Source of the DNA: Synechococcus sp. JA-2-3B'a(2-13)
GTDB lineage: Bacteria > Cyanobacteriota > Cyanobacteriia > Thermostichales > Thermostichaceae
DNA length: 64,000 bases
Direction of reading: 5' to 3'
Assembly: GCF_000013225.1 (NCBI RefSeq)
Contig: NC_007776.1
Location: 1,983,501 to 2,047,500 of the forward strand
Part shown: positions 1 to 8,345 of the stretch, one piece after another
How the letters are laid out: the number at the start of each line of letters is the position of its first letter
Numbering within the stretch: position 1 is the first letter of the stretch
Program-made: the position numbers and the translations under genes
The notes under the pieces: generated by a model
The model's database searches: none
Seen by the model: the letters and a program-made list of their open reading frames with translations, nothing else
What the model was told of the DNA's origin: nothing

Positions 1-1
1 C

Positions 2-328
2 GAAAACGCCCTCAGACAGGTGGGATTGGAAGGGATCCCTCTACATACCTCCCCAAACCGCCTCAGCGGCGGGCAACAGCGGCGCTTGGCCCTGGCCGTC
101 CAGTTGATCCGTGGCCCGTTTTTGCTGTTGCTGGATGAGCCGACGGCAGGATTGGATTGGTCGGTGCGACGGCAGTTGATCGAGCTGTTGGCTCGGCTAA
201 AGTCCACCTGGACGGTGTTGGTGGTTTCCCACGACCCGGAGGAGCTGTCCTCCATTGCCGATGTGCGGTGGACATTGCAGGCGGGATCCCTGAAGCTGTT
301 GCCGACGGAGGCTTTGCTTCACAGGTAG
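2..328 (+). CDS. ABC transporter ATP-binding protein, C-terminal part (5' end outside window)
   Basis: The gene is already open at the first base, so only the last 108 codons are present. The fragment carries the ABC signature LSGGQQRRLALA, a Walker B stretch LLLLDEPTAGLD, the D-loop and the H-loop histidine in VVSHDP. The nucleotide-binding domain therefore ends here without a further domain. The form resembles energy-coupling (CbiO/EcfA) or other cobalt/biotin-type importer ATPases more than export pumps, but the substrate cannot be inferred from this part. It converges with the next gene and their 3' ends overlap by 10 bp. Confidence 0.85.
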   Translation, partial: ENALRQVGLEGIPLHTSPNRLSGGQQRRLALAVQLIRGPFLLLLDEPTAGLDWSVRRQLIELLARLKSTWTVLVVSHDPEELSSIADVRWTLQAGSLKLLPTEALLHR

Positions 329-1497
329 CGGCGGGGATCCACCGGTTGGCCATTGACGCGCACTTCAAAGTGAACATGGGGCCCGGTGGAGAGGCCGGTG
401 GAGCCGGAAGCAGCAATTGCTTGCCCCCGCTGTACCTGCTGGCCTACCCCAACGGCAACGCGGCTGTTGTGGGCGTACAGGGTGGTGATGCCGCCCCCGT
501 GATTCACAATCACCGTGTAGCCATAGCCGCCGTACCAGCCGGCGTAGATGACGGTGCCCCGGTCGGAGGCTCTCACCGCAGTGCCGGTGGGCACACCAAA
601 ATCGATCCCCGCATGAAAGCGGCGACTGCGGTAGATGGGGTGAACCCGCCAGCCAAAGCCGCTGGTGATCGGCCCGCGCACCGGAGCAATGAATCGGCCT
701 GTCCCTTGAACGGGATCCCTGCCCCCCTGCTGTTGGGCCTGCTGGGCGATCAGTTGCTGGATGAGGAGAGTCAACTGTTGGGAATCGGCTTCCAGCCGCC
801 GTTGGGCTGCTTCATAGGCCGCGCGTTCGTTGGCCAAGCGGCTCAACAGCTGCTCTTGGGCGACCGCCTGCTGCTGCAGTTGGTTCTTCTGGGCGGCCAG
901 CTCCTGCAAAATCAAAGAGATCTCGTTGCGCTGCATCTCCAGGGCAATGCGCTGTTGATCCACCTCCTTGGCCATTGCTTGCAGCTCTTGGATCAACTGC
1001 CGATCCGCCTCGATCAACAGTTGCAGTTGGTGGCGGCGGTCGAAAAACTCGTTCAAGTCACGGCTGGTGAGCAGCAGAGCCCACCAATGTTCAGCCCCCT
1101 GCCGCTGCATGTAGCGCAAACGGGCCGCCGTGCCCTGTTGCTGCCGTCTCAGGCGGTCTTCCAGCTCCTGTAGCTCCTTTTGAGCTTGCTCCAGGGCTTT
1201 CTGGGCTTGTTCCAGACGATACTGATTGTCGCGAAGGCTGGATTCGGTCTGTCGAAGGTTTTGCCGCAGGGATCCCATGCGGCGGCGGGCTTCTTCTTCT
1301 GCTTGGCGCAGTTCTCCCAAGCGGCGCTGAGTGCTCTGGATTTGGTGCTGGATCTGCTGCTGCCGCTGTTGCAATTGGTTGACATTCTGCGCCTGAGACG
1401 GGGCAACCCCCCCCAGTCCCCCCAACAGCAAGAGGGTGAGCAATCCGAGCGCTATCCACCCTTTTAGCCTGTGTGCCCCACGACTGAGACTCGTCAT
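319..1497 (-). CDS. murein hydrolase activator, coiled coil + M23 (LytM) peptidase domain
   Basis: A 392-residue EnvC-like envelope protein. Residues about 12-37 form a signal peptide or membrane anchor ending near AQAQ. Residues about 38-260 are a Gln/Glu/Arg-rich coiled coil, and 285-392 an M23 peptidase domain. The LytM zinc motifs are visible: HAGID and HVHFE (His374 and His376), so the domain is probably catalytic. In the family such proteins cleave peptidoglycan crosslinks or activate amidases at division. The ATG at 1497 gives the signal peptide. The gene overlaps the upstream ABC gene tail-to-tail by 10 bp. Confidence 0.9.
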   Translation of the reverse strand: MTSLSRGAHRLKGWIALGLLTLLLLGGLGGVAPSQAQNVNQLQQRQQQIQHQIQSTQRRLGELRQAEEEARRRMGSLRQNLRQTESSLRDNQYRLEQAQKALEQAQKELQELEDRLRRQQQGTAARLRYMQRQGAEHWWALLLTSRDLNEFFDRRHQLQLLIEADRQLIQELQAMAKEVDQQRIALEMQRNEISLILQELAAQKNQLQQQAVAQEQLLSRLANERAAYEAAQRRLEADSQQLTLLIQQLIAQQAQQQGGRDPVQGTGRFIAPVRGPITSGFGWRVHPIYRSRRFHAGIDFGVPTGTAVRASDRGTVIYAGWYGGYGYTVIVNHGGGITTLYAHNSRVAVGVGQQVQRGQAIAASGSTGLSTGPHVHFEVRVNGQPVDPRRYL

Positions 1498-2129
1498 TCC
1501 TCACACCCTCTGCGACTGACCCATCGACCCTAAGGATACAAAGATCCCCACGGATCTGAATCGGGCCTGAGCTGGCTATTTAGGGCTACTCCGAACAGCA
1601 ACAGAAGAGCCAGACAGTAGCGACTCCACCTCCGGATCCCACAGGCCTGACGGCATGCAACTCAAGCGGCAGCAACCTCAACGGACTAGAAAAACTAGGA
1701 AATGACGATAAACTGGCCGCTCACCTGCTGGCAAACCTCACGCTTAGAAGGCCAACCAAAAAGTTGCCTCATACAGACGGGATACCTTGCGGCACCTTTG
1801 GTTTGAGGAATCTTCCTCCTCTTCTCTGCTGAGTTCAGCACCGGTTAGGGAGACAACAAGGCCAGAGCAGGAACCAGCAACGCCGTGAAAAGCTGGGAAA
1901 AGCAAACACTCTGGCAAAGGCCACGAACGCGCAAACAGTTGCCCCTATAAAACACCGGCTTTGCTTGTTCCTGAGTCATCTGCTAGGCTTTCCCTTGAAA
2001 GAAAAGACGTTTAGGCTTTATGGTTTGTCATTATTTCATTGGCAGGCTGACTTTTTCGTTTTTGGATTGCAATTAAACTTAAGCTAAACCCAAGCAACTG
2101 CAAAACACTGAGCGGGTATTTTCCTACAG
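1498..2129. other. intergenic region, divergent promoters, no gene recognised
   Basis: About 630 bp between the divergent M23 and KDPG aldolase genes. No convincing coding frame or tRNA was seen. A partial inverted repeat lies around 1753-1808 (AACCAAAAAGTTGCC against GGCACCTTTGGTT) and could fold in an RNA of either strand. The last 120 bp before 2130 are AT-rich and probably hold the promoter of the aldolase gene. An unannotated small RNA is possible but unproven. Confidence 0.4.
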
Positions 2130-2843
2130 ATGGCATTCGAGGATGCTGAGTGCAGTTTCAGAAAAGGGTCACAGCACCCCTGGTTACTCCATCTGTGGCA
2201 GCAGCCGCTGATTGCCGTGATCCGCCTCTGGGCCAGCCCAGCCCAAGCTCTCGAGGGAGCCATGCTGGCCATCCGAGCCGGGATCCGCCACATTGAAATC
2301 ACCACGCAAGTTCCCCAATATTTGGAGCTGATTGCCCAACTGCGACAAGACCACCCGCAGTGTTGGATAGGGGTGGGCACTGTTCTCGATCGGCAGGTGG
2401 CGGAGCAGGCTTGGCAGGCAGGAGCCCAGTTTTGCGTTTGCCCCTTCACCGATGAGCAAGTTATCCGCTGGGGTCGGGAGGTGGGGCTGCCCATCGTGCC
2501 CGGTGCCCTCACCCCCAGCGAGATCTGGAGGGCGTGGCAGGCGGGGGCAACGGCAGTGAAGGTGTTTCCGGTGGAGAGCATGGGGGGATCCCGCTACCTG
2601 CGCCATCTACAATCGGTGCTGGGATCCCTGCCGTTGATCCCCACCGGGGGAGTCACCTTGGCCAAGGCAGCGGAATACCTGCAAGCAGGGGCCTGGGCAG
2701 TGGGCATTGCCGGGGATCTGTTCCCGCCAGAGGATTTGCATTCGGGCTGCCATGAGCTGGAGAATCGACTACGACAGGCGCTGAAACAGCTGGCAGAGCA
2801 AAGAAGCAAAACCTGGCCCAATCTGGGCAAACCAGTAGAATAA
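2130..2843 (+). CDS. eda: KDPG / 4-hydroxy-2-oxoglutarate aldolase
   Basis: A 237-residue class I aldolase that splits 2-keto-3-deoxy-6-phosphogluconate into pyruvate and glyceraldehyde 3-phosphate (Entner-Doudoroff pathway). Visible family motifs are the general-base glutamate in HIEITTQ, the GVGTVLD strand, PGALTPSEI, and the Schiff-base lysine (Lys144) in AVKVFPVE; PTGGV is the phosphate-binding turn. It has about 25 residues more than typical Eda, mostly at the N-terminus. It stands alone: no edd or zwf is nearby. It ends 10 bp before ybeY, suggesting co-transcription. Confidence 0.9.
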   Translation: MAFEDAECSFRKGSQHPWLLHLWQQPLIAVIRLWASPAQALEGAMLAIRAGIRHIEITTQVPQYLELIAQLRQDHPQCWIGVGTVLDRQVAEQAWQAGAQFCVCPFTDEQVIRWGREVGLPIVPGALTPSEIWRAWQAGATAVKVFPVESMGGSRYLRHLQSVLGSLPLIPTGGVTLAKAAEYLQAGAWAVGIAGDLFPPEDLHSGCHELENRLRQALKQLAEQRSKTWPNLGKPVE

Positions 2844-2853
2844 GGGGCGTGGT

Positions 2854-3360
2854 GTGAGTGAGGCCCGCATGGATGGATTTTTAGATCTCTATCTGCAATT
2901 CAACATCCCAAGCCCGATTGAAGAAGCCACTTGGCGTCATTGGTTCGAGATCTGGCTGAAAGAGCTGGGAGTCCAGGAGCCATGCGAGCTCAGCCTTTGC
3001 CTCACTTCCGATGAACACATCCGCCAGCTCAACCGCGAGTTTCGCCATCTCGACGAGCCCACCGATGTGTTGGCCTTTGCCGCACAGGAGATGCTTGCCC
3101 CCTTTGGGATCCAAGACATAACGGGGGTACGCCTACTGGGGGATATTGTGATTTCGGTGCCCACCGCCCGCGCACAGGCCAAGGCGCAGGGGCATCGTCT
3201 TTCGCAAGAGTTGGCCTGGTTGGCCAGCCACGGGTTGCTCCATCTGCTGGGGTGGGATCACCCGGATGAACTGTCCCTACAGCGCATGTTGCAGCAACAG
3301 CGACAGTTGCTCGCAGCCATCCAACTGGATGGGGAGGTGGCCCATGGCCAACAGCCCTAG
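2854..3360 (+). CDS. ybeY: endoribonuclease YbeY (16S rRNA maturation)
   Basis: A 168-residue UPF0054 protein. The zinc-binding signature H-G-L-L-H-L-L-G-W-D-H is intact (His126, His130, His136), and LNREFRHLDEPTDVLAF is the conserved family segment. YbeY acts in 16S rRNA 3'-end processing and ribosome quality control. The chosen GTG start lies 10 bp after eda; an ATG five codons on is an alternative. The gene overlaps dgkA by 17 bp, the usual ybeY-dgkA pairing. Confidence 0.93.
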   Translation: MSEARMDGFLDLYLQFNIPSPIEEATWRHWFEIWLKELGVQEPCELSLCLTSDEHIRQLNREFRHLDEPTDVLAFAAQEMLAPFGIQDITGVRLLGDIVISVPTARAQAKAQGHRLSQELAWLASHGLLHLLGWDHPDELSLQRMLQQQRQLLAAIQLDGEVAHGQQP

Positions 3361-3889
3361 TCGGTTGCCGGAGCGTTCTCGCCTGGCGGTGTTCCGGCGG
3401 CGCGTCCATTCCAGAGACCCAGCGCAGCCATCTGAGGCGGATCGGGCAGCCAGTGCCGAGCCTTTGGGAAGGGATCCCTGGCGACGCCCCCCCTCTTGGC
3501 AAGTGGCCGACAACTTGGGCAAAAGTTTCTACTACGCGGGCAAGGGCTTGGTCTATGCCATCCGCACCCAGCGCAACTTGCGCATCCACATGGCGGTGGC
3601 GGTGATAGCCTTTGGCCTTGGGCTGGGCCTGCGGCTGAGCGCTGTGGAAATGGCCCTGATCAGCCTGACCAGCGGTTTGGTGATGGCGCTGGAGCTGGTG
3701 AATACCGCTCTGGAAGCAGTGGTGGATCTCACCCTGGGCAGCAAGTACCATCTCCTGGCCGAGATCGCCAAAGATTGCGCGGCGGCAGCGGTGTTGATGG
3801 CGGCAGTGGCGTCCTTGATGGTGGCGGCTTGGCTATTTCTTCCGCCCTTGGTGTTGCTGCTGCAAGATGGCTTCCCGGCAGCAGGGTAG
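3344..3889 (+). CDS. dgkA: diacylglycerol / undecaprenol kinase, DgkA family
   Basis: A 181-residue membrane kinase. The first 55 residues are a basic, Arg-rich soluble extension, followed by three membrane helices. The family signatures LELVNTALEAVVDL (catalytic glutamates) and AKDCAAAAV are present. It phosphorylates diacylglycerol or undecaprenol, recycling lipid carrier for envelope synthesis. The frame stays open further upstream to 3266, but the ATG at 3344, overlapping the ybeY stop by 17 bp, is the natural coupled start. Confidence 0.88.
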   Translation: MANSPSRLPERSRLAVFRRRVHSRDPAQPSEADRAASAEPLGRDPWRRPPSWQVADNLGKSFYYAGKGLVYAIRTQRNLRIHMAVAVIAFGLGLGLRLSAVEMALISLTSGLVMALELVNTALEAVVDLTLGSKYHLLAEIAKDCAAAAVLMAAVASLMVAAWLFLPPLVLLLQDGFPAAG

Positions 3890-3913
3890 CTCCCCGATTG
3901 GACAGGAAGTTTC

Positions 3914-4840
3914 CTATCCAGACGGCTGGGAGTGGATCACCACCCGTCCTCCCTGCCGGTCCAGGTTGAGCAGTTTGGCCTCCGCTTCAATATCCAACTG
4001 CGCCCAAGCGCTGACCATCGCGGATCCCACCCGTTCCCGATTCTCGGGAGCACAGAGGGCCAGAAGAGTGGGGCCGGCTCCGCTGATCACCACTCCATAG
4101 GCTCCGGCAGCCATGGCTGCAGCTTGAACCGTTTTGAACCCGGTGATCAGCTCCATACGCGCCGGCTGGTGCAGCCGATCCTGCAGGGCCACCTTCAGCC
4201 AGTCCACCCGCCCCGACTGCAGGCTGCGGATGAGTAGGCCCAGATGGCTGCTGGAAAAAACTGCATCCGCCAAGCTGACGGATTTGGGCAGGATCTCGCG
4301 GGCCGCTTGGGTGGAAAGCTTAAAGTTGGGCACTACGGCCAGGATGCCAATGCTCTCATGCCACTCCACCGGACAGAACACCCATTGCCCCTGCTGTCCC
4401 TGCACACAAAGCTGACAACTGCCCTGCAGGGCGGGCACCACATTGTCTGGGTGGCCCTCCAAGGCAATAGCCAGTTGTAGAAGGGTTTCGGGAGCTAAGT
4501 TGAGTGCTCCAATGGCATTGGCCCCCAGCAAGCCGCCGACAATGGCGGTGGCAGAACTGCCCAACCCCCGCGCCAGGGGCACGTTGAGGGTAATTTCGAT
4601 TTCTACCCCCGGCACAGGCTTACTCAGCAACTCAAAGGCGCGGCAAAAAGCCCGGTACACCAGGTTGTCCTTGCTTTGGCTGATGTGGTCGCTGCCGCGG
4701 TAGTGGATGCTGAGGCCAGAAGGGATCTCGCGAAAATAGAAGTGATTGTAGAGCTCTAGGGCTGCACCGATGCAGTCGAACCCTGGCCCCAAGTTGGCGG
4801 TGGTGGCCGGGACGATCACCTCTACGCGTTCTTTGACCAA
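3914..4840 (-). CDS. thrB: homoserine kinase
   Basis: A 308-residue GHMP kinase. The N-terminal motif PATTANLGPGFD and the ATP-binding loop PLARGLGSSATAIVGG are typical of ThrB, and the C-terminal GVVISGAGPTLLAL motif completes the family set. It makes O-phosphohomoserine, the precursor of threonine, in the cytoplasm. It stands alone, convergent with dgkA (24 bp apart) and divergent from the permease gene. Confidence 0.95.
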   Translation of the reverse strand: MVKERVEVIVPATTANLGPGFDCIGAALELYNHFYFREIPSGLSIHYRGSDHISQSKDNLVYRAFCRAFELLSKPVPGVEIEITLNVPLARGLGSSATAIVGGLLGANAIGALNLAPETLLQLAIALEGHPDNVVPALQGSCQLCVQGQQGQWVFCPVEWHESIGILAVVPNFKLSTQAAREILPKSVSLADAVFSSSHLGLLIRSLQSGRVDWLKVALQDRLHQPARMELITGFKTVQAAAMAAGAYGVVISGAGPTLLALCAPENRERVGSAMVSAWAQLDIEAEAKLLNLDRQGGRVVIHSQPSG

Positions 4841-5155
4841 GGGGACAACTCCTCAGTGAACGGTGGGTAACTCAATGTTTGCGGGTTAGTGCCTGCGGGC
4901 TCCCATTATCCTACGAACGATGGCCAGACCTTGGATATTCTCGCCACCTCTGCTCGGTCTGCAGCTCGCCGAGGCAAACGCGCTGATCCAGCGGAGCTTT
5001 TGGACTATCCCGAAAGGTTTCTGACCATGATTGGTTCTTGTGACTTATTTGTGACTTCATTGAGTATCGGGAATGTTGGGCCTGTTTCAACTCCAGCCTT
5101 TGCCATTGGCTGAACCCATCAGGGATCCTGAAAGAAGTGCGGGAGGGATCGGGGG
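4841..5155. other. intergenic region between thrB and permease
   Basis: 315 bp of divergent promoter region. No coding frame with family resemblance was found, and no clear operator. A short inverted repeat CTCG...CGAG sits near 4953-4974. Confidence 0.35.
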
Positions 5156-6391
5156 GTGCAGGGGCTGTCTTGGTTGGTGTTGGGTTTGAGCTATGTCGGG
5201 TTGGGACTGGGATCCCTGCCTAGGTTGCGTATGAACCGGGCCACCATCGCCCTGGTGGGATCCGCCCTGTTGATTGGCTTGGGGACCTTGTCGCTACGGC
5301 AGGCTTGGGAAGCCATTGACCCGACCACGATTGTGTTTCTCCTGAGCATGATGGTGGTAAATGCCAGCTTGTCCTATGGGGGGGCTTTTCAGTTGGCTTT
5401 GCTGGGCTTGATTCGGGTGAGCCGCAGCCCCTTTGGTCTGTTGATCATGCTGGTGTTCGGCAGCGGGCTGCTCTCGGCTTTCCTGCTCAACGACACGCTG
5501 GCGCTGGTATTCACCCCCCTAACTTTGCAAGTCACAACGGTGTTGGGGTTAAACCCGATCCCCTACCTGCTGGGCTTGGCGGCAGCCACCAACCTGGGAT
5601 CCGTCGCCACCCTGAGCGGCAACCCGCAGAATATCCTGATCGGCTCCTTCTCTGGGATCGGCTACCTGGAGTTTGCTGCCCAGATGACCCCCATTGCCGT
5701 GGTGGGGCTGCTGCTGGAAGTGGGGTTGCTGTGGCTGTACTACCCTGAGGTGCGCTCGTTGAAACCCTTTGCTCGGGTGCCTTGGCTGCCGCTGCGGCTC
5801 TACCCGCCCCTGTTGCGCAAGAGCGTGGTGATTACGGGGGGGCTGTTTGTGGCCTTTGTAGCCGGACTTCCCTTGGCAGAATCGGCCTTGGTGGCGGCAG
5901 CCCTGTTGTTGATTACCCGCAGGCTGAAGCCGGAGCGATTTTTGGGGCAGGTGGACTGGAATCTGCTGGTGATGTTTTCCGGGCTATTTATCCTGACGCG
6001 GGCAACGGGAGAGCTGGTAACTGTTTGGGGGATGAGCTTGGGATCCTTGGCAGAGAGTCTGGCGGGATCCCCTCTTGCCCTGCTGAGTAGTGTGGCCGTT
6101 TTATCCAACCTCATCTCCAATGTGCCGGCGGTGCTGTTGCTGCAATCGTTCCTGCCTCGGCAGGAGACCACCGCTTGGCTGTTGCTGGCTGCCGGCTCCA
6201 CTTTGGCGGGCAATTTGACTCTATTTGGGGCGGTGGCCAATCTGATCACGGTTGAGGCAGCGGCCAAAAAAGGCTACGTGCTCTCGTTTGGGGAACATCT
6301 GCGCTTTGGCCTGCCCCTCACTCTCCTAACCCTGGGGTTCAGTGGGTTGTGGCTGTGCCAGCCTTTCCTGTCTTCTCCACCGCTCAGATGA
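5156..6391 (+). CDS. anion permease, ArsB/NhaD/SLC13 (ion transporter) superfamily
   Basis: A 411-residue integral membrane protein with about 10-11 hydrophobic segments. The repeated family loops LLNDTLALVFTPLTL, TNLGSVATLSGNPQNIL and, near residue 320, SNLISNVPAVLL match the two inverted halves of SLC13/ArsB-type carriers. The substrate (di- or tricarboxylate, sulfate, arsenite or Na+/H+) cannot be read from the sequence. The start is a GTG; there is no strong ribosome-binding site, so a few codons are uncertain. Confidence 0.8.
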   Translation: MQGLSWLVLGLSYVGLGLGSLPRLRMNRATIALVGSALLIGLGTLSLRQAWEAIDPTTIVFLLSMMVVNASLSYGGAFQLALLGLIRVSRSPFGLLIMLVFGSGLLSAFLLNDTLALVFTPLTLQVTTVLGLNPIPYLLGLAAATNLGSVATLSGNPQNILIGSFSGIGYLEFAAQMTPIAVVGLLLEVGLLWLYYPEVRSLKPFARVPWLPLRLYPPLLRKSVVITGGLFVAFVAGLPLAESALVAAALLLITRRLKPERFLGQVDWNLLVMFSGLFILTRATGELVTVWGMSLGSLAESLAGSPLALLSSVAVLSNLISNVPAVLLLQSFLPRQETTAWLLLAAGSTLAGNLTLFGAVANLITVEAAAKKGYVLSFGEHLRFGLPLTLLTLGFSGLWLCQPFLSSPPLR

Positions 6392-6475
6392 CCTCTGTCG
6401 AGGGATCCAGTGGGGCTGTGACTGGCTTGTCGGGATCCCTGTGTATGATGGGAAAAAGAGTTTAAGAAACGTAAC

Positions 6476-7204
6476 GTGTCTTCTCCGCTATCGCAGGCAG
6501 TTATTTTGATCACAGGGGCAACAGGGGGTATCGGCAGCGTCCTGGTGCCCATGCTGGCTCAGGCCGGATCCCATCTGGTGTTGGCCGCTCGGCGAGAAGA
6601 GCCCCTGCGAGCTCTGGTGGAGAAATCAGCCTCTTTGGGGGCTGCCTCTGGATTGGGGATCCCTACTGATGTGACGGACTATGCCCAGGTAGAGGCCCTG
6701 GTCAACCAAACGGTGCAAAAGCATGGGCGCATTGACGTGCTGATTAACCTGGCCGGGGCCGGGATCCTGAAGCCTGCTCCCCAGCTAACCCCCGCAGACC
6801 TGGAGCGAATGCTGGCGGTCAACCTGAAGGGCAGCTTCTACACCAGCCAACTGGCTGCCAACCCCATGCGGGAGCAAAAATCCGGCCACATCCTCAATTT
6901 TCCCGGCGTCCTTGGACGTTATCCCATGGCGATGGCCTCTGCTTACTGTGCGGCCAAGTTTGGGGTGGTCGGGTTTAGCAAGTGCATGGCCGATGAGCTG
7001 AAGCGCTTTGGGGTCAGATTTACGCTGTTTTACTTCGGGGGCATCGACTCACCCTTCTGGGATCCCATCAGCCTGAAGGTGCAACGAGACAAGATGCTCA
7101 GCCCTGCCACGGCTGCGGAAGCCATCTGCTTTGCCCTTACAGCGCCCGCTGGTGCTGTACCGAGCGAGATAGTGTTGCAGCCGGAAAGCCACCAATTCCT
7201 TTGA
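6476..7204 (+). CDS. short-chain dehydrogenase/reductase family protein lacking catalytic Ser
   Basis: A 242-residue Rossmann-fold protein. The cofactor loop TGATGGIG is at residues 14-21, the NLAG motif near 90, and the YxxxK pair is in SAYCAAK. The position 13-14 residues before the tyrosine, which holds the catalytic serine in active SDRs, reads Pro-Gly (LNFPGVLG). The protein may be inactive, binding-only, or use a different residue. The GTG start at 6476 is chosen because it places the glycine loop at the usual distance. No pathway is suggested by neighbours. Confidence 0.82.
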   Translation: MSSPLSQAVILITGATGGIGSVLVPMLAQAGSHLVLAARREEPLRALVEKSASLGAASGLGIPTDVTDYAQVEALVNQTVQKHGRIDVLINLAGAGILKPAPQLTPADLERMLAVNLKGSFYTSQLAANPMREQKSGHILNFPGVLGRYPMAMASAYCAAKFGVVGFSKCMADELKRFGVRFTLFYFGGIDSPFWDPISLKVQRDKMLSPATAAEAICFALTAPAGAVPSEIVLQPESHQFL

Positions 7205-7301
7205 CCAAGTGTTTTGCCGTCCTTTTGCTGGGGTTGAGGCGGCAGCAGCTTGTCTTTTGGTGAAACAAGCGCTCGAGTTTCTCTCTTGGGCTCCCCCCGT
7301 C

Positions 7302-7900
7302 TCAATCTTGCTCTCTGCAGCCCAAAGCGCCAGCAGGGATCCTCATTTCTTGGCGGCAACGTTGGATCAGATCTCCCGACACCCCCACCAACCGTCCTAG
7401 CCATTCGTCCGGCACAGAAGCAAGCAACGCCGGCCCAAACTGCTGATGAAGATGCTGCCAGAGAAGGGCAGCCCGCCGCGGCTGGGGTAAGCCTCTGTCA
7501 ACTTTTGCAGGATCTCGGTGCTGCGAGCGCGACGACGATAGCCCCACTGACGCTCCAAAAAAGTGGCAGGGGCCTGCAGATACACTTGGCCAAAAGGACT
7601 CCGTCCCGCTTACGCGATCGGCAAAACCGCTCGGCAATCGCGATCGATGGCCAGGCCAACGGCTGCACCAAACTCCAGCAGCTCGACAATATGAGCTTTC
7701 TCCAGCAACAGCCCATGGGATCCCATTCCCTTAACCAGCCAAACCTGACCGCTGCGTACCTGCTCCAGAAGGGTAGAGGGATCCCGAAGCCTAGCCCAGA
7801 GTGGCGGTTCAACCTGCTTTCCAGGGCACGTCTGACCCGTACAGCCCAGTGAGTCAGAGCCGTTGATGGGTGTGGGGGTGCTGTTTGATGTTGTCGGCAT
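7302..7900 (-). pseudogene. broken cyanobacterial hypothetical gene (in-frame stop + frameshift)
   Basis: Reading the minus strand from 7900, a protein-like frame runs to a TAA at 7610-7612, then continues in the same frame (VYLQAPATFLERQWGYRR...) to about 7460, where sense continues in another frame (WQHLHQQFGPALLASVPDEWLG) to 7302. The stop lies inside a copy of the dispersed repeat AGCGGGACGGAGTCC. This is best explained as one gene of about 190 codons disrupted by the repeat and a frameshift. The family is not recognised. The nominal start overlaps the upstream gene by 47 bp, so the true start may be further in. Confidence 0.5.
7596..7620 (-). repeat. dispersed short repeat copy (core AGCGGGACGGAGTCC)
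   Basis: Minus-strand copy of the element: GATCGCGTA followed by AGCGGGACGGAGTCC. It lies inside the broken gene at 7302-7900 and supplies its TAA stop. Confidence 0.6.
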
Positions 7901-8345
7901 CCTTCACCTCCACAACCGCGTTGAGGATCCGTCGGGGCTCAACGCTGTGATTGAGCTTAAACACCCCCCGCTCTGGAGTGCAGGTTTGGTGCAGGGGGAT
8001 ATGGCGAAACTGGGGCTTGTTGCGATAGGTGCGGGCCGCTGCCTGCACCCGTTCCACGAAGTCTTCTCCCAACAACACCCCTGGCGGGAAAACATCGGCA
8101 GGCAAAGTTGGGATCCCGTTGTTCACGATCTCGGCATAGGTTGTGGCGTAGAGGAGAAGATAGGAAGTGCTGCGGCGTTCTTGGGCCAGGCAGTCCAAAT
8201 CGGCAGCAGGCACCGGCTCGGCCACCAAAACCTCTACCAGGCGACCTTCCTGATCCTGCTGGAAGCAAGTGGCCACTCCCAGCACCACGTACTGCAGTCC
8301 TTGCACTGGGCTGGAGCCAAGGTGAGTTTGAGCAGTATCCGACAT
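7854..8345 (-). CDS. conserved hypothetical protein
   Basis: A 163-residue soluble protein of unknown function that reads like a conserved cyanobacterial protein (VVLGVATCFQQDQEGRLVEVLVAEPVPAADL, split by no membrane segment). The ATG at 8345 is preceded by GGAG at a proper distance; an upstream in-frame start at 8399 lacks one. It lies directly upstream of the broken gene, so the two may once have been an operon. No catalytic motif is visible. Confidence 0.7.
   Translation of the reverse strand: MSDTAQTHLGSSPVQGLQYVVLGVATCFQQDQEGRLVEVLVAEPVPAADLDCLAQERRSTSYLLLYATTYAEIVNNGIPTLPADVFPPGVLLGEDFVERVQAAARTYRNKPQFRHIPLHQTCTPERGVFKLNHSVEPRRILNAVVEVKDADNIKQHPHTHQRL

Noticed and set aside
157..1173. 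338-codon plus-strand frame antisense to the M23 peptidase gene
   Set aside because: Leu/Gln/Gly-biased complement of the coiled coil; the opposite frame has intact LytM motifs.
1485..1512. TTCCTCACAC near the M23 gene start, similar to the conserved loop of the small RNA Yfr1
   Set aside because: The flanking hairpins and terminator of Yfr1 are absent and the motif overlaps a start codon.
4770..4790. GGTTCGA-like sequence suggesting a tRNA T-arm
   Set aside because: It lies within thrB coding sequence (GPGFDCIG) and no cloverleaf can be drawn around it. No tRNA was found in the window.
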